From DRWZ01 sp964601505 (GTDB lineage Bacteria; Calescibacteriota; Calescibacteriia; Calescibacteriales; Calescibacteriaceae): DNA of 49,739 bases. A program made the translations under genes and the position numbers. The stretch covers positions 1-49,739 of the forward strand of contig CAZRNR010000009.1 of assembly GCA_964601505.1 (NCBI GenBank). The letters run 5' to 3'. The notes under the pieces were generated by a model, which worked only from the letters and a program-made list of their open reading frames with translations, was not told where the DNA came from and searched no databases. Positions 33,853 to 43,385 of the stretch are shown here, one piece after another. Positions within the stretch are counted from its first letter, which is position 1. Each line of letters starts with the position of its first letter.

Positions 33853-35661
33853 ATGCTATATTGTTTTCGTAGATCGAAAGATAAATCTAGTTTTTCTGTT
33901 TCATATGTTTTTGAAAAGAATGGTATTCTAATGGATGTCGTGGATAAGTCAAAAACCATACCTCTTACAGATGTTAAGTTTGAGGAACCTTTCTTGCTCT
34001 GGGATCCGGAATACGCTTTTTCACCAGTATATGATAAAAGATATCCCGTAGTTTTGGGAGATTGGAATTTAAATTCTTATATCTTCCTTCAGAATATAGA
34101 TAAATTTAGTATAATCTTTTCGGACGAGGTTGGCAGTTCTTATCTTTCGGGCAGAGTTCCTTCAAGAGTTATTGGACTTCCTATTTTTGTTCTTTATGTA
34201 GATGTTATTGAGAGAGATGATGTAAAAGATCTTTTAAAAAGCAAGAATATAGATGTCTTGTTTGTAGGAAACCTTAATCCGGGCATACATAGTAGGAGAA
34301 ATAGATTATTGAAGAAGATATTGACCCTTCCGGAGAATTATAGTGTAGCTGTAGTCTGTGGACTTCGTGATAAAAAACTTTATTCTGAGGCCTTATCTCG
34401 TTCAAAAATTGTTTTTAATCACTCAATAGAAAAAGGAATGAATTTGAGAGTTTTTGAGACCTTAAAATCTGGTTCGTGTTTATTTCTGGAAGACGATAAT
34501 ATTCAAACCTGGAGGTATTTGAAAAAATTTGAACATGCAGTGCCTTATACGGATTCTGAAATTTTTGAGCTCATCAAAAAATATCTTTCCGATGATGAAG
34601 CTCGCGAAAGAATAACTATTGAAGGTTATGAAAAGATAAAAACTGTGACGAAGGATTCTGTCTATAGAAGAATACTTCAAGAGATAAAAAGTGATGATAC
34701 TTTTTCTAAGTATAACAAATCAATTTACTCCGAGATTGCGTCTTTCAGAAGTTTTATAAATGATGTTTTTAATTTTTTTGTAGTAGATGAGAAGATCTTG
34801 AGCTATGCAGAATCTTGGGCTTTTTCTCTTGTAGAGAAAGTAGATAGATATACAAAATCTTCTTTGTTATCTGACCTTGCTTTTTTATATATGGTATCAG
34901 TTCAGAAATATGAATATGATAAGAGAAAATTATTAGAAAAAGCCTTTGAATATTTGAATTCTTCACTGAATTTTGATTCAAATTCTTTGATAATTTGGTA
35001 TAATTCTGCATTTTTACATTATTCAGCTGGGAATGAAAAAGAGTTCTTGGAATCTTGTTCAAGATTTTTCAGAATCATCAGAGAATTTCCCACCGATGAA
35101 TCTATGTATCAAGTTAGAGGGTATCCTGAGATTTTCTCTCCAATCATATTTTCTAGTTATACAATTCTTAAATCATATATAGACCGTGTATGGATAGAGA
35201 ATTTTGATAATACTTACTTTCTGAGGAATGAAATTATAAAGGCGCTCTCAGCGCAGATATATGTTTTCCTCTGCAATTTTTTTCTTGAAAGGCAAGATTT
35301 CAAGGAGGCAGAAAAATTTTGTCATCAGGCACTAAAGCTCTTTAATAATTTGGTTCCCGCTTACTATACTCTTGGAAAAATATATCTTGGTATGAAAAGA
35401 TTTAAAGATGCAGCTTCTGTATATCTTAAGGCTTACAATGAAGAACCATTTTTCTTTCAGTATTGGATTGAAGTTCTTACAGCTTTGTATCTTTCTGGAG
35501 ACAAACAAGGACTTGATGAGATAATCAAAGAGATGAAATTGATTTCAAGCAGGGTGTATTTATATAATGGTTCAGGATTTAGCATTAATTTTGGTGAAGA
35601 AGAATACAGCTTTAATCTGAGATCTGTTCAGGATTTTATCAAAGAGTATATTTCTACATGA
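33853..35661 (+). CDS. CgeB-type glycosyltransferase with C-terminal TPR-like repeats
   Basis: A 602-residue protein. The middle of the first half (IDVLFVGNLNPGIHSRRNR and later KGMNLRVFETLKSGSCLFLEDD) matches the GT-B family 1-like/CgeB group, where NxRxFExxxxG binds the nucleotide sugar. The second half is helical, with at least two TPR-like units around residues 480-540 (AEKFCHQALKLFNNLVPAYY and the following GKIYLGMKRFKDAASVYLKA). No signal peptide is seen. It probably glycosylates a surface polymer or protein; target unknown. It stands alone between purQ and an mgtC-family gene. Confidence 0.7.
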   Translation: MLYCFRRSKDKSSFSVSYVFEKNGILMDVVDKSKTIPLTDVKFEEPFLLWDPEYAFSPVYDKRYPVVLGDWNLNSYIFLQNIDKFSIIFSDEVGSSYLSGRVPSRVIGLPIFVLYVDVIERDDVKDLLKSKNIDVLFVGNLNPGIHSRRNRLLKKILTLPENYSVAVVCGLRDKKLYSEALSRSKIVFNHSIEKGMNLRVFETLKSGSCLFLEDDNIQTWRYLKKFEHAVPYTDSEIFELIKKYLSDDEARERITIEGYEKIKTVTKDSVYRRILQEIKSDDTFSKYNKSIYSEIASFRSFINDVFNFFVVDEKILSYAESWAFSLVEKVDRYTKSSLLSDLAFLYMVSVQKYEYDKRKLLEKAFEYLNSSLNFDSNSLIIWYNSAFLHYSAGNEKEFLESCSRFFRIIREFPTDESMYQVRGYPEIFSPIIFSSYTILKSYIDRVWIENFDNTYFLRNEIIKALSAQIYVFLCNFFLERQDFKEAEKFCHQALKLFNNLVPAYYTLGKIYLGMKRFKDAASVYLKAYNEEPFFFQYWIEVLTALYLSGDKQGLDEIIKEMKLISSRVYLYNGSGFSINFGEEEYSFNLRSVQDFIKEYIST

Positions 35662-35784
35662 TTGGAATTGGTTTTTCAATTACCAAAAATTGATTTTTAT
35701 TAAGGCTATTTTGAGATATTTGTTAATTCCTATGTAGGAACTATTGTGTTCTCTTATATTATTTCATTTGGTTAAAATTAAGCT

Positions 35785-36228
35785 ATGTTGGATAGTATCT
35801 CAAATGATTTGGATTTTTTTCTCAGAGCGTTAAAGGTTCTGATTTTTGCGACTATATCAGGTAGCATATTTGGTTTAGAAAGAGAGATTTCAAGGAAACC
35901 TGCAGGTCTCAAGACATTGGTGTTTGTAACGGTAGGTTCTGCTCTTTTTTCTTTTTTATCTTTTGAGCTATCTTCTATTTTCGGTGGCGATCCTGTCCGT
36001 GTTGCTTCAAACATAGTCACTGGTATAGGATTTCTTGGAGCTGGATCTATAGTCAGAAGAGGTGATATAGTAGAAGGTTTGACAACCGCTTCCATAATAT
36101 GGGTCTGTGGAGCTATAGGTATGGTTGTTGGAGCTGGTTTTTATGTATCCGCGGTCCTGATATCTCTTGGCGGACTTGCTTTTCTTATCTTTCTTGAAAT
36201 GCTTGAAAGGAAATTCATCAGGAGATGA
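35785..36228 (+). CDS. MgtC/SapB-family membrane protein
   Basis: A 147-residue membrane protein with about four helices. The family core reads GSIFGLEREISRKPAGLKTLV and then GIGFLGAGSIVRRGD, EGLTTASIIWVCGAIG. Members were first linked with Mg limitation and virulence, but most environmental ones have no assigned role; they inhibit or tune membrane ATPases in some species. The C-terminal soluble domain of true MgtC is absent. The 270 bases downstream (36229-36498) hold no gene. Confidence 0.88.
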   Translation: MLDSISNDLDFFLRALKVLIFATISGSIFGLEREISRKPAGLKTLVFVTVGSALFSFLSFELSSIFGGDPVRVASNIVTGIGFLGAGSIVRRGDIVEGLTTASIIWVCGAIGMVVGAGFYVSAVLISLGGLAFLIFLEMLERKFIRR

Positions 36229-36498
36229 TTATGGTTTAATTTGGTATAACTGATTTAAGGTCGGAAGAATTTTCTGGTTTTCTTATCAATCTTTTTCATT
36301 TCATTTATTTTTTCCCTTATTTTTCTTGAGATATGATTTTTGTTTTACTTGAAAAGTTATCTACAGATTGTTAATTTTAGCTTACGCCATTTTCAACTTA
36401 TGTGGAAAATTAAAAAAGAAAATAACAAAACTTTGAATGAAATAACAAATTTTCCAAAAGAGTATTATAATAAAAGCAAACCTTGAAAATGTGAAGAT

Positions 36499-38232
36499 AT
36501 GGAAGTGATAAAAAAATTTTTTGTAAAAGAGCTACTTGAAAAAATAGATATCCTTGAAGTCATATCAGAATATATATCTGTAAAAAAAATAGGAAAAGAT
36601 TGGTATGCTGTCTGTCCTTTTCATCCGGATACAAAACCATCATTAAGAATAAGGGAAGATAAAAAAGTCTTCAATTGCTTTGGGTGTGGTGTTGGTGGAA
36701 ATGTTATAACATTCATATCAAAAATAAGAAACATATCTTTTGCTGAAGCTGTAAATTTTCTTGCTGAAAGATATTTCCCTGATGTATATGTAGAAATAGA
36801 CAAAGAGTTTTACTCACAAAAAAGAAAAATTATCCAAGTCAATGCTCATATATTGATGCTCCTTCGCAAATATTTGAAAAACAAAGAAGGAAAATCCGCA
36901 AGGGAATACCTCATTTCAAGAAATATAAAAGAACAGATGTGGGATCTTTTCGCTCTTGGGTTTGCTCCTCCTGATCCATATCTTATCCCAAGCGTCCTTC
37001 TGAAGGAGGGTTTCACTCAAGAAGATCTTGTTTCCACAGGTAGTATCAAAAATGCAGAAGGAACTCTCATGTTCATCTTCAGGAATAAAATCATGTTCCC
37101 AATAAATAATGTAAAAGGTGAGATAATTGCTTTTGGTGGGAGGACATTAGATGAAAACTTCCAACCAAAGTATATAAACTCAGCCGAGAGTGCTGTCTTC
37201 AAAAAGAGGGAGAGCTTTTATGGAATAATGCAAGCTCTGGATGAGATACGACTTTATGGAAAATGTATCATAGTTGAAGGTTATTTTGATGTGATATCAA
37301 TGCATCAGGCTGGCTTCCGCGACACAATAAGTTGTCTTGGAACTTCATTAACACCGTCTCATATAAGTTTCCTTAAAAGGCTTGCTTCGGATATCATTAT
37401 TATCTTTGACGGTGATAGCGCTGGAAGAAAAGCTACAGTTAAAAATATAGAATTGTTTCTTAAGTCCGGAATTATCCCCAAAGCTGGGATTTTGCCTTAT
37501 GGAGAAGATCCAGATTCGTTTATAAGAAAAGGTGGTGATGTTCAGAATATTGACATAAAAGATGGAGTTATTTTTGTCGCTGAAAATTTGCTTGATGAAC
37601 CTCTTAGAAAAAAAGATACAGTTGGTATATCAAGAGCTGTATCACAGATTCAGCTTCTTCTCTCACTAGTATATACACAATCTGAAACACAAGCAGAGAT
37701 ATATTTAAGAGAGATATCTGAAAAGTTAAATGTTCCAATTTCTGTCCTTAGGTCAGATACAAGAAAACTTTCAAAACCATATATTCCGATCGCAAGAAAG
37801 AGAGATATACCTGAGTATGAGCTAGAAATCTTAAGGTTTGCAATATTCAAAAAAGAATCCCTCAAATACATTTTGGATTATGAAGAATATCTATCTTCTG
37901 AGGAAGTAATTTCTGCTTTGACATGTATAAAGGAGGCAGATGGCAATATTGAGTTGGCAATTTCTCTTCTGGCGGATGAAAATGTTAAAAAACTAATGCT
38001 CGAACTTATCATCGAGGGGAAAGATTATCCTGATATCGGATGGGAAGAACTCCTTGAAAGCACTTTGAGAAGGCTCGCTATTGAAAAGATAAGAAAGGAA
38101 CTTGCAGAAATCTCAAAGGAAGCTTATAGAGATCCAATAAAAAAACAAAGGTATTTTACATTGATAAAAAAATTATCCTTCCTTGAGGGAGTTAGATCAA
38201 AGATAAGGAGGAAGGATGAAAACAAGGATTAA
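36499..38232 (+). CDS. dnaG: DNA primase
   Basis: A 577-residue primase that makes RNA primers at the fork. The zinc-binding domain is CPFHPDTKPSLRI with CFGCG further on. The RNA polymerase core with Toprim fold has VEGYFDVISMHQAG and the metal site IIFDGDSAGRKA. The C-terminal ~130 residues should form the DnaB helicase-binding domain. A TATAAT-like box at 36466-36471 lies 28 bases before the start but without a good -35. The sigma factor gene follows after 43 bases, the order seen in the classical dnaG-rpoD operon. Confidence 0.96.
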   Translation: MEVIKKFFVKELLEKIDILEVISEYISVKKIGKDWYAVCPFHPDTKPSLRIREDKKVFNCFGCGVGGNVITFISKIRNISFAEAVNFLAERYFPDVYVEIDKEFYSQKRKIIQVNAHILMLLRKYLKNKEGKSAREYLISRNIKEQMWDLFALGFAPPDPYLIPSVLLKEGFTQEDLVSTGSIKNAEGTLMFIFRNKIMFPINNVKGEIIAFGGRTLDENFQPKYINSAESAVFKKRESFYGIMQALDEIRLYGKCIIVEGYFDVISMHQAGFRDTISCLGTSLTPSHISFLKRLASDIIIIFDGDSAGRKATVKNIELFLKSGIIPKAGILPYGEDPDSFIRKGGDVQNIDIKDGVIFVAENLLDEPLRKKDTVGISRAVSQIQLLLSLVYTQSETQAEIYLREISEKLNVPISVLRSDTRKLSKPYIPIARKRDIPEYELEILRFAIFKKESLKYILDYEEYLSSEEVISALTCIKEADGNIELAISLLADENVKKLMLELIIEGKDYPDIGWEELLESTLRRLAIEKIRKELAEISKEAYRDPIKKQRYFTLIKKLSFLEGVRSKIRRKDENKD

Positions 38233-38275
38233 GGGAGATATCAAAATGAAATAAAAATTAGGGAGGTATATGTAA

Positions 38276-39667
38276 ATGGCAAGAAACTCAAAGGCAACAG
38301 AGTATATGTCAAATTATTTTTGGGATCTGCGTGATTCTGTACCTCTGAAAGCAGAAGAGGAAAGGGAGATATTCAAGAAAATAGAGTTTTACTCTATGTC
38401 TATTTTATGCGAACTTATGGATGTTAGTGAGTTCTGGAATGAGATTGATAGAATACTTGGAAACATGATTGAAACTGCTGAATTCCCAACGGAGTTTTTC
38501 GATATAGTTAAAGCTCACTATGGGGATCTTGAGAAAAAATCAAATAAGAAAATAAGAATTGAGCTTGCCAAGAGAATAAAGAACGGACTTGTTAGGCTCC
38601 AAAATCATTATAGAATACTAAAGCTTATGCTTCAGATAGAGAATGAAAAAAAGGTTGAGGAGCGCTTGGCTAAAATGAATGAAATAAAAACAAGTATAGG
38701 TCTTACCCTTGATTTCCTTCATCATATGAGAAATCATATAACAAACTGGTACGGACAGAAAAATGAAAAAAACTTAGATGACAAGGAAATGAAGAGAATT
38801 TCAGATATTTTGAAAAGGGTTAAAGATTTTTCAAATAAGCTTAAGGCTCAAACAGAAATCATTTACAATTCAAACCTCAGGCTTTCTGTCAAGGTAGCAA
38901 AGAAATATCATATACAGAACACGGACATGTTTGATTACATACAGGACGGGAATCTAGCAATTGCAAAAGCTATGGAGAGATTTGAGTGGAGGAAAGGAAC
39001 AAAGTTTTCAACCTATGCTGTGCCTTGGATAAAGCAAGCTATAATAAGGTCTTTAAATGATACTATCCATCCTATAAGAATGCCAGGACACATCATTGAG
39101 CTTATGAACAAGATTAATAAATTCATAAGAAGTTTTTCTCAGGAGAATGGTAGGGAACCAACTTCTTCAGAGATAGCAGAAAAACTTAAAACTCCAATTG
39201 AGAAAATAGACAATATACTCAAGATAATAAAGGAACCTCTGTCTTTTGAAATGTTTTCATTTAATTCAGATGATGAATCTCAAAAACTTGATGAAGTTTT
39301 AGATCTTCAAGATGATATATCTGTGATTGAAAGCTTGGAATCAGATGATATAAGAAGTAAGATAAGAAAGATAATGCAACTTGTTTTAACTCCCAGAGAA
39401 AGAAAAGTTATTGAGATGCGTTGCGGGTTTTATATGAAGAGAGAAGCAACATTAGATGAAATCAGTGAAATCCTTTGCATAACAAGAGAACGAGTCAGAC
39501 AGATAGAACAAATAGCTTCAAAAAAATTGAAAAAAGCATTCTCTAAATTGGGCCCCTTGTTTATGGATGTAAGAAAAAAGTCTCCACGGAGAGATTACAG
39601 AAGTTATATCCAAGAAAACTTTGAACATGATTCATCTGAACCCATGGAGAAAACAAAGCAATTATGA
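38276..39667 (+). CDS. RNA polymerase primary sigma-70-type factor
   Basis: A 463-residue sigma factor. Region 2 runs NSNLRLSVKVAKKYHI through DYIQDGNLAIAKAMERFEWR and FSTYAVPWIKQAIIR, region 3 has GREPTSSEIAEKL, and region 4 has LTPRERKVIEMRCGF plus TRERVRQIEQIASKKLKKA. About 150 residues lie between the short region 1.2 and region 2, as the non-conserved region of housekeeping sigmas. Location after dnaG and length point to the rpoD/sigA role. In region 2.3-2.4 the pair equivalent to E. coli W433-W434 reads Pro250-Trp251, and the T440 position is Ile257, with Q437 kept (Gln254). A strong SD (GGGAGG) precedes the ATG. The symbol is withheld because the substitutions leave some doubt. Confidence 0.88.
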   Translation: MARNSKATEYMSNYFWDLRDSVPLKAEEEREIFKKIEFYSMSILCELMDVSEFWNEIDRILGNMIETAEFPTEFFDIVKAHYGDLEKKSNKKIRIELAKRIKNGLVRLQNHYRILKLMLQIENEKKVEERLAKMNEIKTSIGLTLDFLHHMRNHITNWYGQKNEKNLDDKEMKRISDILKRVKDFSNKLKAQTEIIYNSNLRLSVKVAKKYHIQNTDMFDYIQDGNLAIAKAMERFEWRKGTKFSTYAVPWIKQAIIRSLNDTIHPIRMPGHIIELMNKINKFIRSFSQENGREPTSSEIAEKLKTPIEKIDNILKIIKEPLSFEMFSFNSDDESQKLDEVLDLQDDISVIESLESDDIRSKIRKIMQLVLTPRERKVIEMRCGFYMKREATLDEISEILCITRERVRQIEQIASKKLKKAFSKLGPLFMDVRKKSPRRDYRSYIQENFEHDSSEPMEKTKQL

Positions 39668-39689
39668 TTTTGATCTTTTACTGTATATA

Positions 39690-40430
39690 CTACTCTACAT
39701 TATAAAGTTGTTCCCTTATTCTTTCTATTTCAAGTTTTGCTTCAATAACCTTTTCCGTTATCCTTGAATCAAGAGATTTTGCCCCAATCGTATTAAACTC
39801 TCTTAAGATTTCCTGAGCAATGAACATAAGTTTTTTCCCGTCTCCCTCTCTTTCTATTTCGTCTTCAAATGATTCTATATGTGTTTTTACCCTTGTTATC
39901 TCCTCTGATATATCTGCTTTACGAACTATATGCACTACTCCAGCTTTATCCACCATATCTTCTGGAATTTCTTCAACACCTATTTCAAGTGATATCTGCT
40001 TCAATCTTTCTTTCAATATTGATCTTACTTTTTCTGGGAATGAAGAATGTAATATCTCAATATCTCCTATAAGATCTCTTATCTTGTTTATTCTTTGCAA
40101 AAGATCATGCATTATGGAATAACCTTCTTTATCTCTTGAATCTTCAAACTTTATCAGTGCAGAGTGGAATACCCGAAGAATATCTTCTGCTTTGATTTTT
40201 CTTATGGAGAAAGGTAATTTTGATTTCTCTTCTCTTATAAAAATTTCAATCTTTCCTCTTTTCACTCTTTTTCTTATCTCCTTTCTCATATCAGGTTCAA
40301 TCCCAATGTATTCAGGAGGTATGTCAAAATAAATTTCAAGGAATCTTGAATTTACTGATTTTATCCAGCAGCTCAACTTTTTTTTCCCTATAACCGCGTA
40401 CTCTATCCCATATCCTGTCATGCTCTTCAT
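39690..40430 (-). CDS. yicC: YicC/YloC-family endoribonuclease
   Basis: A 246-residue member of the YicC family, metal-dependent RNases or RNase adaptors of the stress response. The N terminus KSMTGYGIEY and WIKSVNSRFLEIYFDIP, and the C-terminal block EITRVKTHIESFEDEI with LMFIAQEILREFNTIGAKS, are the defining ends. It is about 40 residues shorter than the common length, the loss lying in the variable middle. It converges on the sigma factor gene (22 bases) and diverges from the mscS gene. Confidence 0.9.
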   Translation of the reverse strand: MKSMTGYGIEYAVIGKKKLSCWIKSVNSRFLEIYFDIPPEYIGIEPDMRKEIRKRVKRGKIEIFIREEKSKLPFSIRKIKAEDILRVFHSALIKFEDSRDKEGYSIMHDLLQRINKIRDLIGDIEILHSSFPEKVRSILKERLKQISLEIGVEEIPEDMVDKAGVVHIVRKADISEEITRVKTHIESFEDEIEREGDGKKLMFIAQEILREFNTIGAKSLDSRITEKVIEAKLEIERIREQLYNVE

Positions 40431-40449
40431 TATTTATAAAATTGATGAT

Positions 40450-41481
40450 ATGGAAGCCATTAAAAATATATTGGAAAAACAGTATGTGATATCTATTTTG
40501 ATATTTTTGGGTTCTATTATTTTATCCTACCTAATTACATTTGTTTTAGATAGTTTCTTGCTCAAGATTACAAAAAGAACAGAAACTCAAATTGATGATA
40601 AGATACTCAATGCATCAAGGTTTCCCTTGAGAGCTTTGATAATCATAGTCGGCTCTTATATATCTTTAAGCTATCTTAGTTTTTCAAAAGTTGATCTGAT
40701 TAGGAAATTTTTCTTTGTTTTAACTGTAGTCGTTCTCACTATTTATCTTGCAAGGTTAAGCGAGATTTTCATAAGGTTATGGCTAAAGTTCCAAGCTGGT
40801 TTTGAGAGAACTCCTGAAATCATATCAAAGGTATTCAATGTTATCATTTATATAGTCGGAGGGCTTATCATACTTGACCATTTGGGAGTAAAAATCACAC
40901 CACTTATAGCTACTTTTGGAGTGGGAGGACTGGCTATTGGTCTTGCACTTCAGCCAACATTAACAAATGTTATCTCTGGTTTTCATATCACTGCGGAAAA
41001 ATTTGTAAGAATAGGTGATTTCGTTGAGATACCAAGTATGAATATTTCCGGTTTTGTAGAAGATATAGGATGGAGATCTGTTAAAATAATGACTCTGATG
41101 AATCAGGTGGTTATTATACCAAACTCAAAGTTTTCTGAAAGTGTTATAATTAATAGTCATCTACCTGATAGAGAATTGGCAGTTTGGGTTCAGGTTGGAG
41201 TTTCATACACTTCCGATCTTGATAAAGTTGAAGCGATTACTATTGATGTGGCAAGACAAATACAAAAAACAGTTCCAGGAGCTGTCAAGGATTTTGAGCC
41301 TTTTATCAGATACCATACATTTGGAGATTCCAACATAAATTTTACCGTTGTTTTGAGGTCAGAGGATAGAATTTACAACTGGCATATAGTTCATAACTTT
41401 ATTAAAGCTCTTAAGAAAAGGTATGATCAAGAAGGAATAGAAATATCCTGGCCCATCAGGAAGATTTATTTCTCTAATTGA
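40450..41481 (+). CDS. MscS-family mechanosensitive channel
   Basis: A 343-residue membrane protein with four or so N-terminal helices and the MscS pore/beta domain. The pore helix reads ATFGVGGLAIGLALQPTLTNV, with Gly/Ala packing, then the beta domain motif RIGDFVEI and VEDIGWRSVKIMT. The C-terminal alpha/beta cage is present. It releases solutes on hypoosmotic shock. ATG at 40450 is preferred to an upstream start that would overlap yicC. It is followed by the HerA-like ATPase after 34 bases and may be co-transcribed. Confidence 0.9.
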   Translation: MEAIKNILEKQYVISILIFLGSIILSYLITFVLDSFLLKITKRTETQIDDKILNASRFPLRALIIIVGSYISLSYLSFSKVDLIRKFFFVLTVVVLTIYLARLSEIFIRLWLKFQAGFERTPEIISKVFNVIIYIVGGLIILDHLGVKITPLIATFGVGGLAIGLALQPTLTNVISGFHITAEKFVRIGDFVEIPSMNISGFVEDIGWRSVKIMTLMNQVVIIPNSKFSESVIINSHLPDRELAVWVQVGVSYTSDLDKVEAITIDVARQIQKTVPGAVKDFEPFIRYHTFGDSNINFTVVLRSEDRIYNWHIVHNFIKALKKRYDQEGIEISWPIRKIYFSN

Positions 41482-41515
41482 TTTTCTTTAGCTTTATAAA
41501 ACTAATTAATAATTT

Positions 41516-43336
41516 ATGTTAAGCAGTAATGACAATAAAAATGAGATTGGAGTCGTGCTTGGAAGTAAGCCGGCTACTCCAGTTGATTTTTATATAGCTG
41601 TTGGAAGAGATAAAGTACTTCAACTTGATGATGCTGTCTTTACTTATGTAGATCTTAAGATCAACGGAAAGCCTTTTCGGGTTTCATTTTACGGGATAGT
41701 GGATTCAATTGAAAGGAGTTATGAGGGGCTTGATTTTGATAGTGACATGTATTATATAGATTCAGTTCGGGTTGAGGAGCGCCATGTAGCACATGTTAAG
41801 ATCACAAGAATAGAGCCTGAGTATTTCATTCCTCCACGTCCTGGTAATCCGGTTTTTCTTGCTGGTGGAGAAGAATTTTACAACGAATTCCAAAAAGCAA
41901 TAGGAGCAGATAAGATGTCTGAAAAAATTCCTGCTGGTTTTTCTACTACCGGGCAGAAAATATTTATTGACCTTGAGTTTGTCAATGGTAAAAAGGGAGC
42001 TCACATAAATATATCAGGGATATCCGGGGTCGCTACGAAAACAACATATGGAATATTCCTTCTTCACGAGATAATGCGCTATGCGAGAGAAAAAAAACAT
42101 GGAGAAAACTATGTCGGAATCATATTTAACGTCAAAGGTGAAGATCTTCTTTTTATGGATAAGCCGAACAAAAAAATTTATGAAATATCAGGTGAAGACA
42201 TAAAGAGTAAATGGACGGAGCTCTCTGATTATTATGGGTCTATAATAGATGAAAAGAGAGGTTTGAGTGCTTTCAGAATGAAATTTTGTGCTCCAAAAAG
42301 GCAGGGTAGAGGAACTATACCAGATGTAAATCAGCGGGATGCAGGAGATTTTATGATTTTCGGCTGGTCTGCATACACATTTTCAAAAGACGGAATAATG
42401 AAATACGCTATATTAGAGGGAGACAGCGATAACATAAGATCTCTGATAGAAGATATAGCAGAAATATTGTTTGCTTTATCGGAATACGCAGAAAATAATG
42501 AAAGAAAATACATCATCTCTCCATTTGAAAAGGAAAAGAAAATAAAAACATATAAAGATATCAGGGACTTAGTTGAAGATATACTATTTTCGGATAAAAG
42601 ATCTCTTATAGAGGGTAGGGTATCTAGAAAGATAGAAGATATAAGGAGAAGCTATACCACATCCACCAAGCGTGCATGCATGACAAGGATACATATGATA
42701 AGAAAGATAGAAAGTCTTATAGGACCTGATTTTGAGGAAGAGCAAGAAAAGATAATAGATCTTGGAAAACTCAATTTGAGCGCTAACGAGATTTATGTTT
42801 TCCATATAACTCCACTTGATGAAGTTTGTCAGAGAATAGTTGTTGGTTCTATACTTTCAAAAATTTTCAAGCAGCAATCTGAAGAAGGAGCGGGACAGAG
42901 AAAAGTCATAGTATTCCTTGATGAACTCTCTAAATATGCTCCACGGGAAAAAACTTCTCCGATAAAAGAGGTTCTTGAAGATATAGCAGAAAGAGGAAGA
43001 AGTTTGGGGGTCATCCTAATAGGTGCTCAACAGAGTGCAAGAACTGTTAGCAGAAAAATAATAATGAATTCATCTGTGAAAATTGTGGGAAGAATGAGTT
43101 CTGAAGAGATAGAAAGTAGCGAATACGGATTTCTAACTCGCGAACTCAAAATGCGTCTTCTCGCATCTCAACCAGGAAACATGGTCGTAAATCAACCGAG
43201 CATTTATGTTCCAATTATGGTTAGATTTCCTTTCCCATTCTGGGCAACAAGAAAAGAAGAAGTTTATGAAGATATTTCAAATAAAGAAGGAATACTTGAA
43301 AAAATTTTTGGAGACATTAGAGAGCCTAAAGAATAA
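41516..43336 (+). CDS. HerA-like (DUF87) ATPase
   Basis: A 606-residue ATPase of the HerA/FtsK superfamily. Residues ~1-150 look like the HAS-barrel. The P-loop GISGVATKTT (168-177) lacks the Gly normally before the catalytic Lys175, and Walker B is VIVFLDELSKYAP (Asp469, Glu470). The sensor region GVILIGAQQSARTVSR and the late ASQPGNMVVNQPSIYVPIMV follow family order. HerA hexamers usually pump DNA and work with the nuclease NurA, which is not visible nearby. Between ~340 and 430 it has an unusual charged helical insertion. Neighbours are an MscS channel, a receiver/coiled-coil protein and a Tam41-like protein. Its exact job is unknown. Confidence 0.8.
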   Translation: MLSSNDNKNEIGVVLGSKPATPVDFYIAVGRDKVLQLDDAVFTYVDLKINGKPFRVSFYGIVDSIERSYEGLDFDSDMYYIDSVRVEERHVAHVKITRIEPEYFIPPRPGNPVFLAGGEEFYNEFQKAIGADKMSEKIPAGFSTTGQKIFIDLEFVNGKKGAHINISGISGVATKTTYGIFLLHEIMRYAREKKHGENYVGIIFNVKGEDLLFMDKPNKKIYEISGEDIKSKWTELSDYYGSIIDEKRGLSAFRMKFCAPKRQGRGTIPDVNQRDAGDFMIFGWSAYTFSKDGIMKYAILEGDSDNIRSLIEDIAEILFALSEYAENNERKYIISPFEKEKKIKTYKDIRDLVEDILFSDKRSLIEGRVSRKIEDIRRSYTTSTKRACMTRIHMIRKIESLIGPDFEEEQEKIIDLGKLNLSANEIYVFHITPLDEVCQRIVVGSILSKIFKQQSEEGAGQRKVIVFLDELSKYAPREKTSPIKEVLEDIAERGRSLGVILIGAQQSARTVSRKIIMNSSVKIVGRMSSEEIESSEYGFLTRELKMRLLASQPGNMVVNQPSIYVPIMVRFPFPFWATRKEEVYEDISNKEGILEKIFGDIREPKE

Positions 43337-43385
43337 GAAAAATCCTGTTATTGAATTTTTGCTTTTAGGTTATTAATTTAGACTT

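Noticed and set aside
36358..36366. DnaA box TTATCTACA upstream of dnaG
   Set aside because: A single site with one mismatch in AT-rich DNA; no cluster, no dnaA or dnaN, so no support for an origin.
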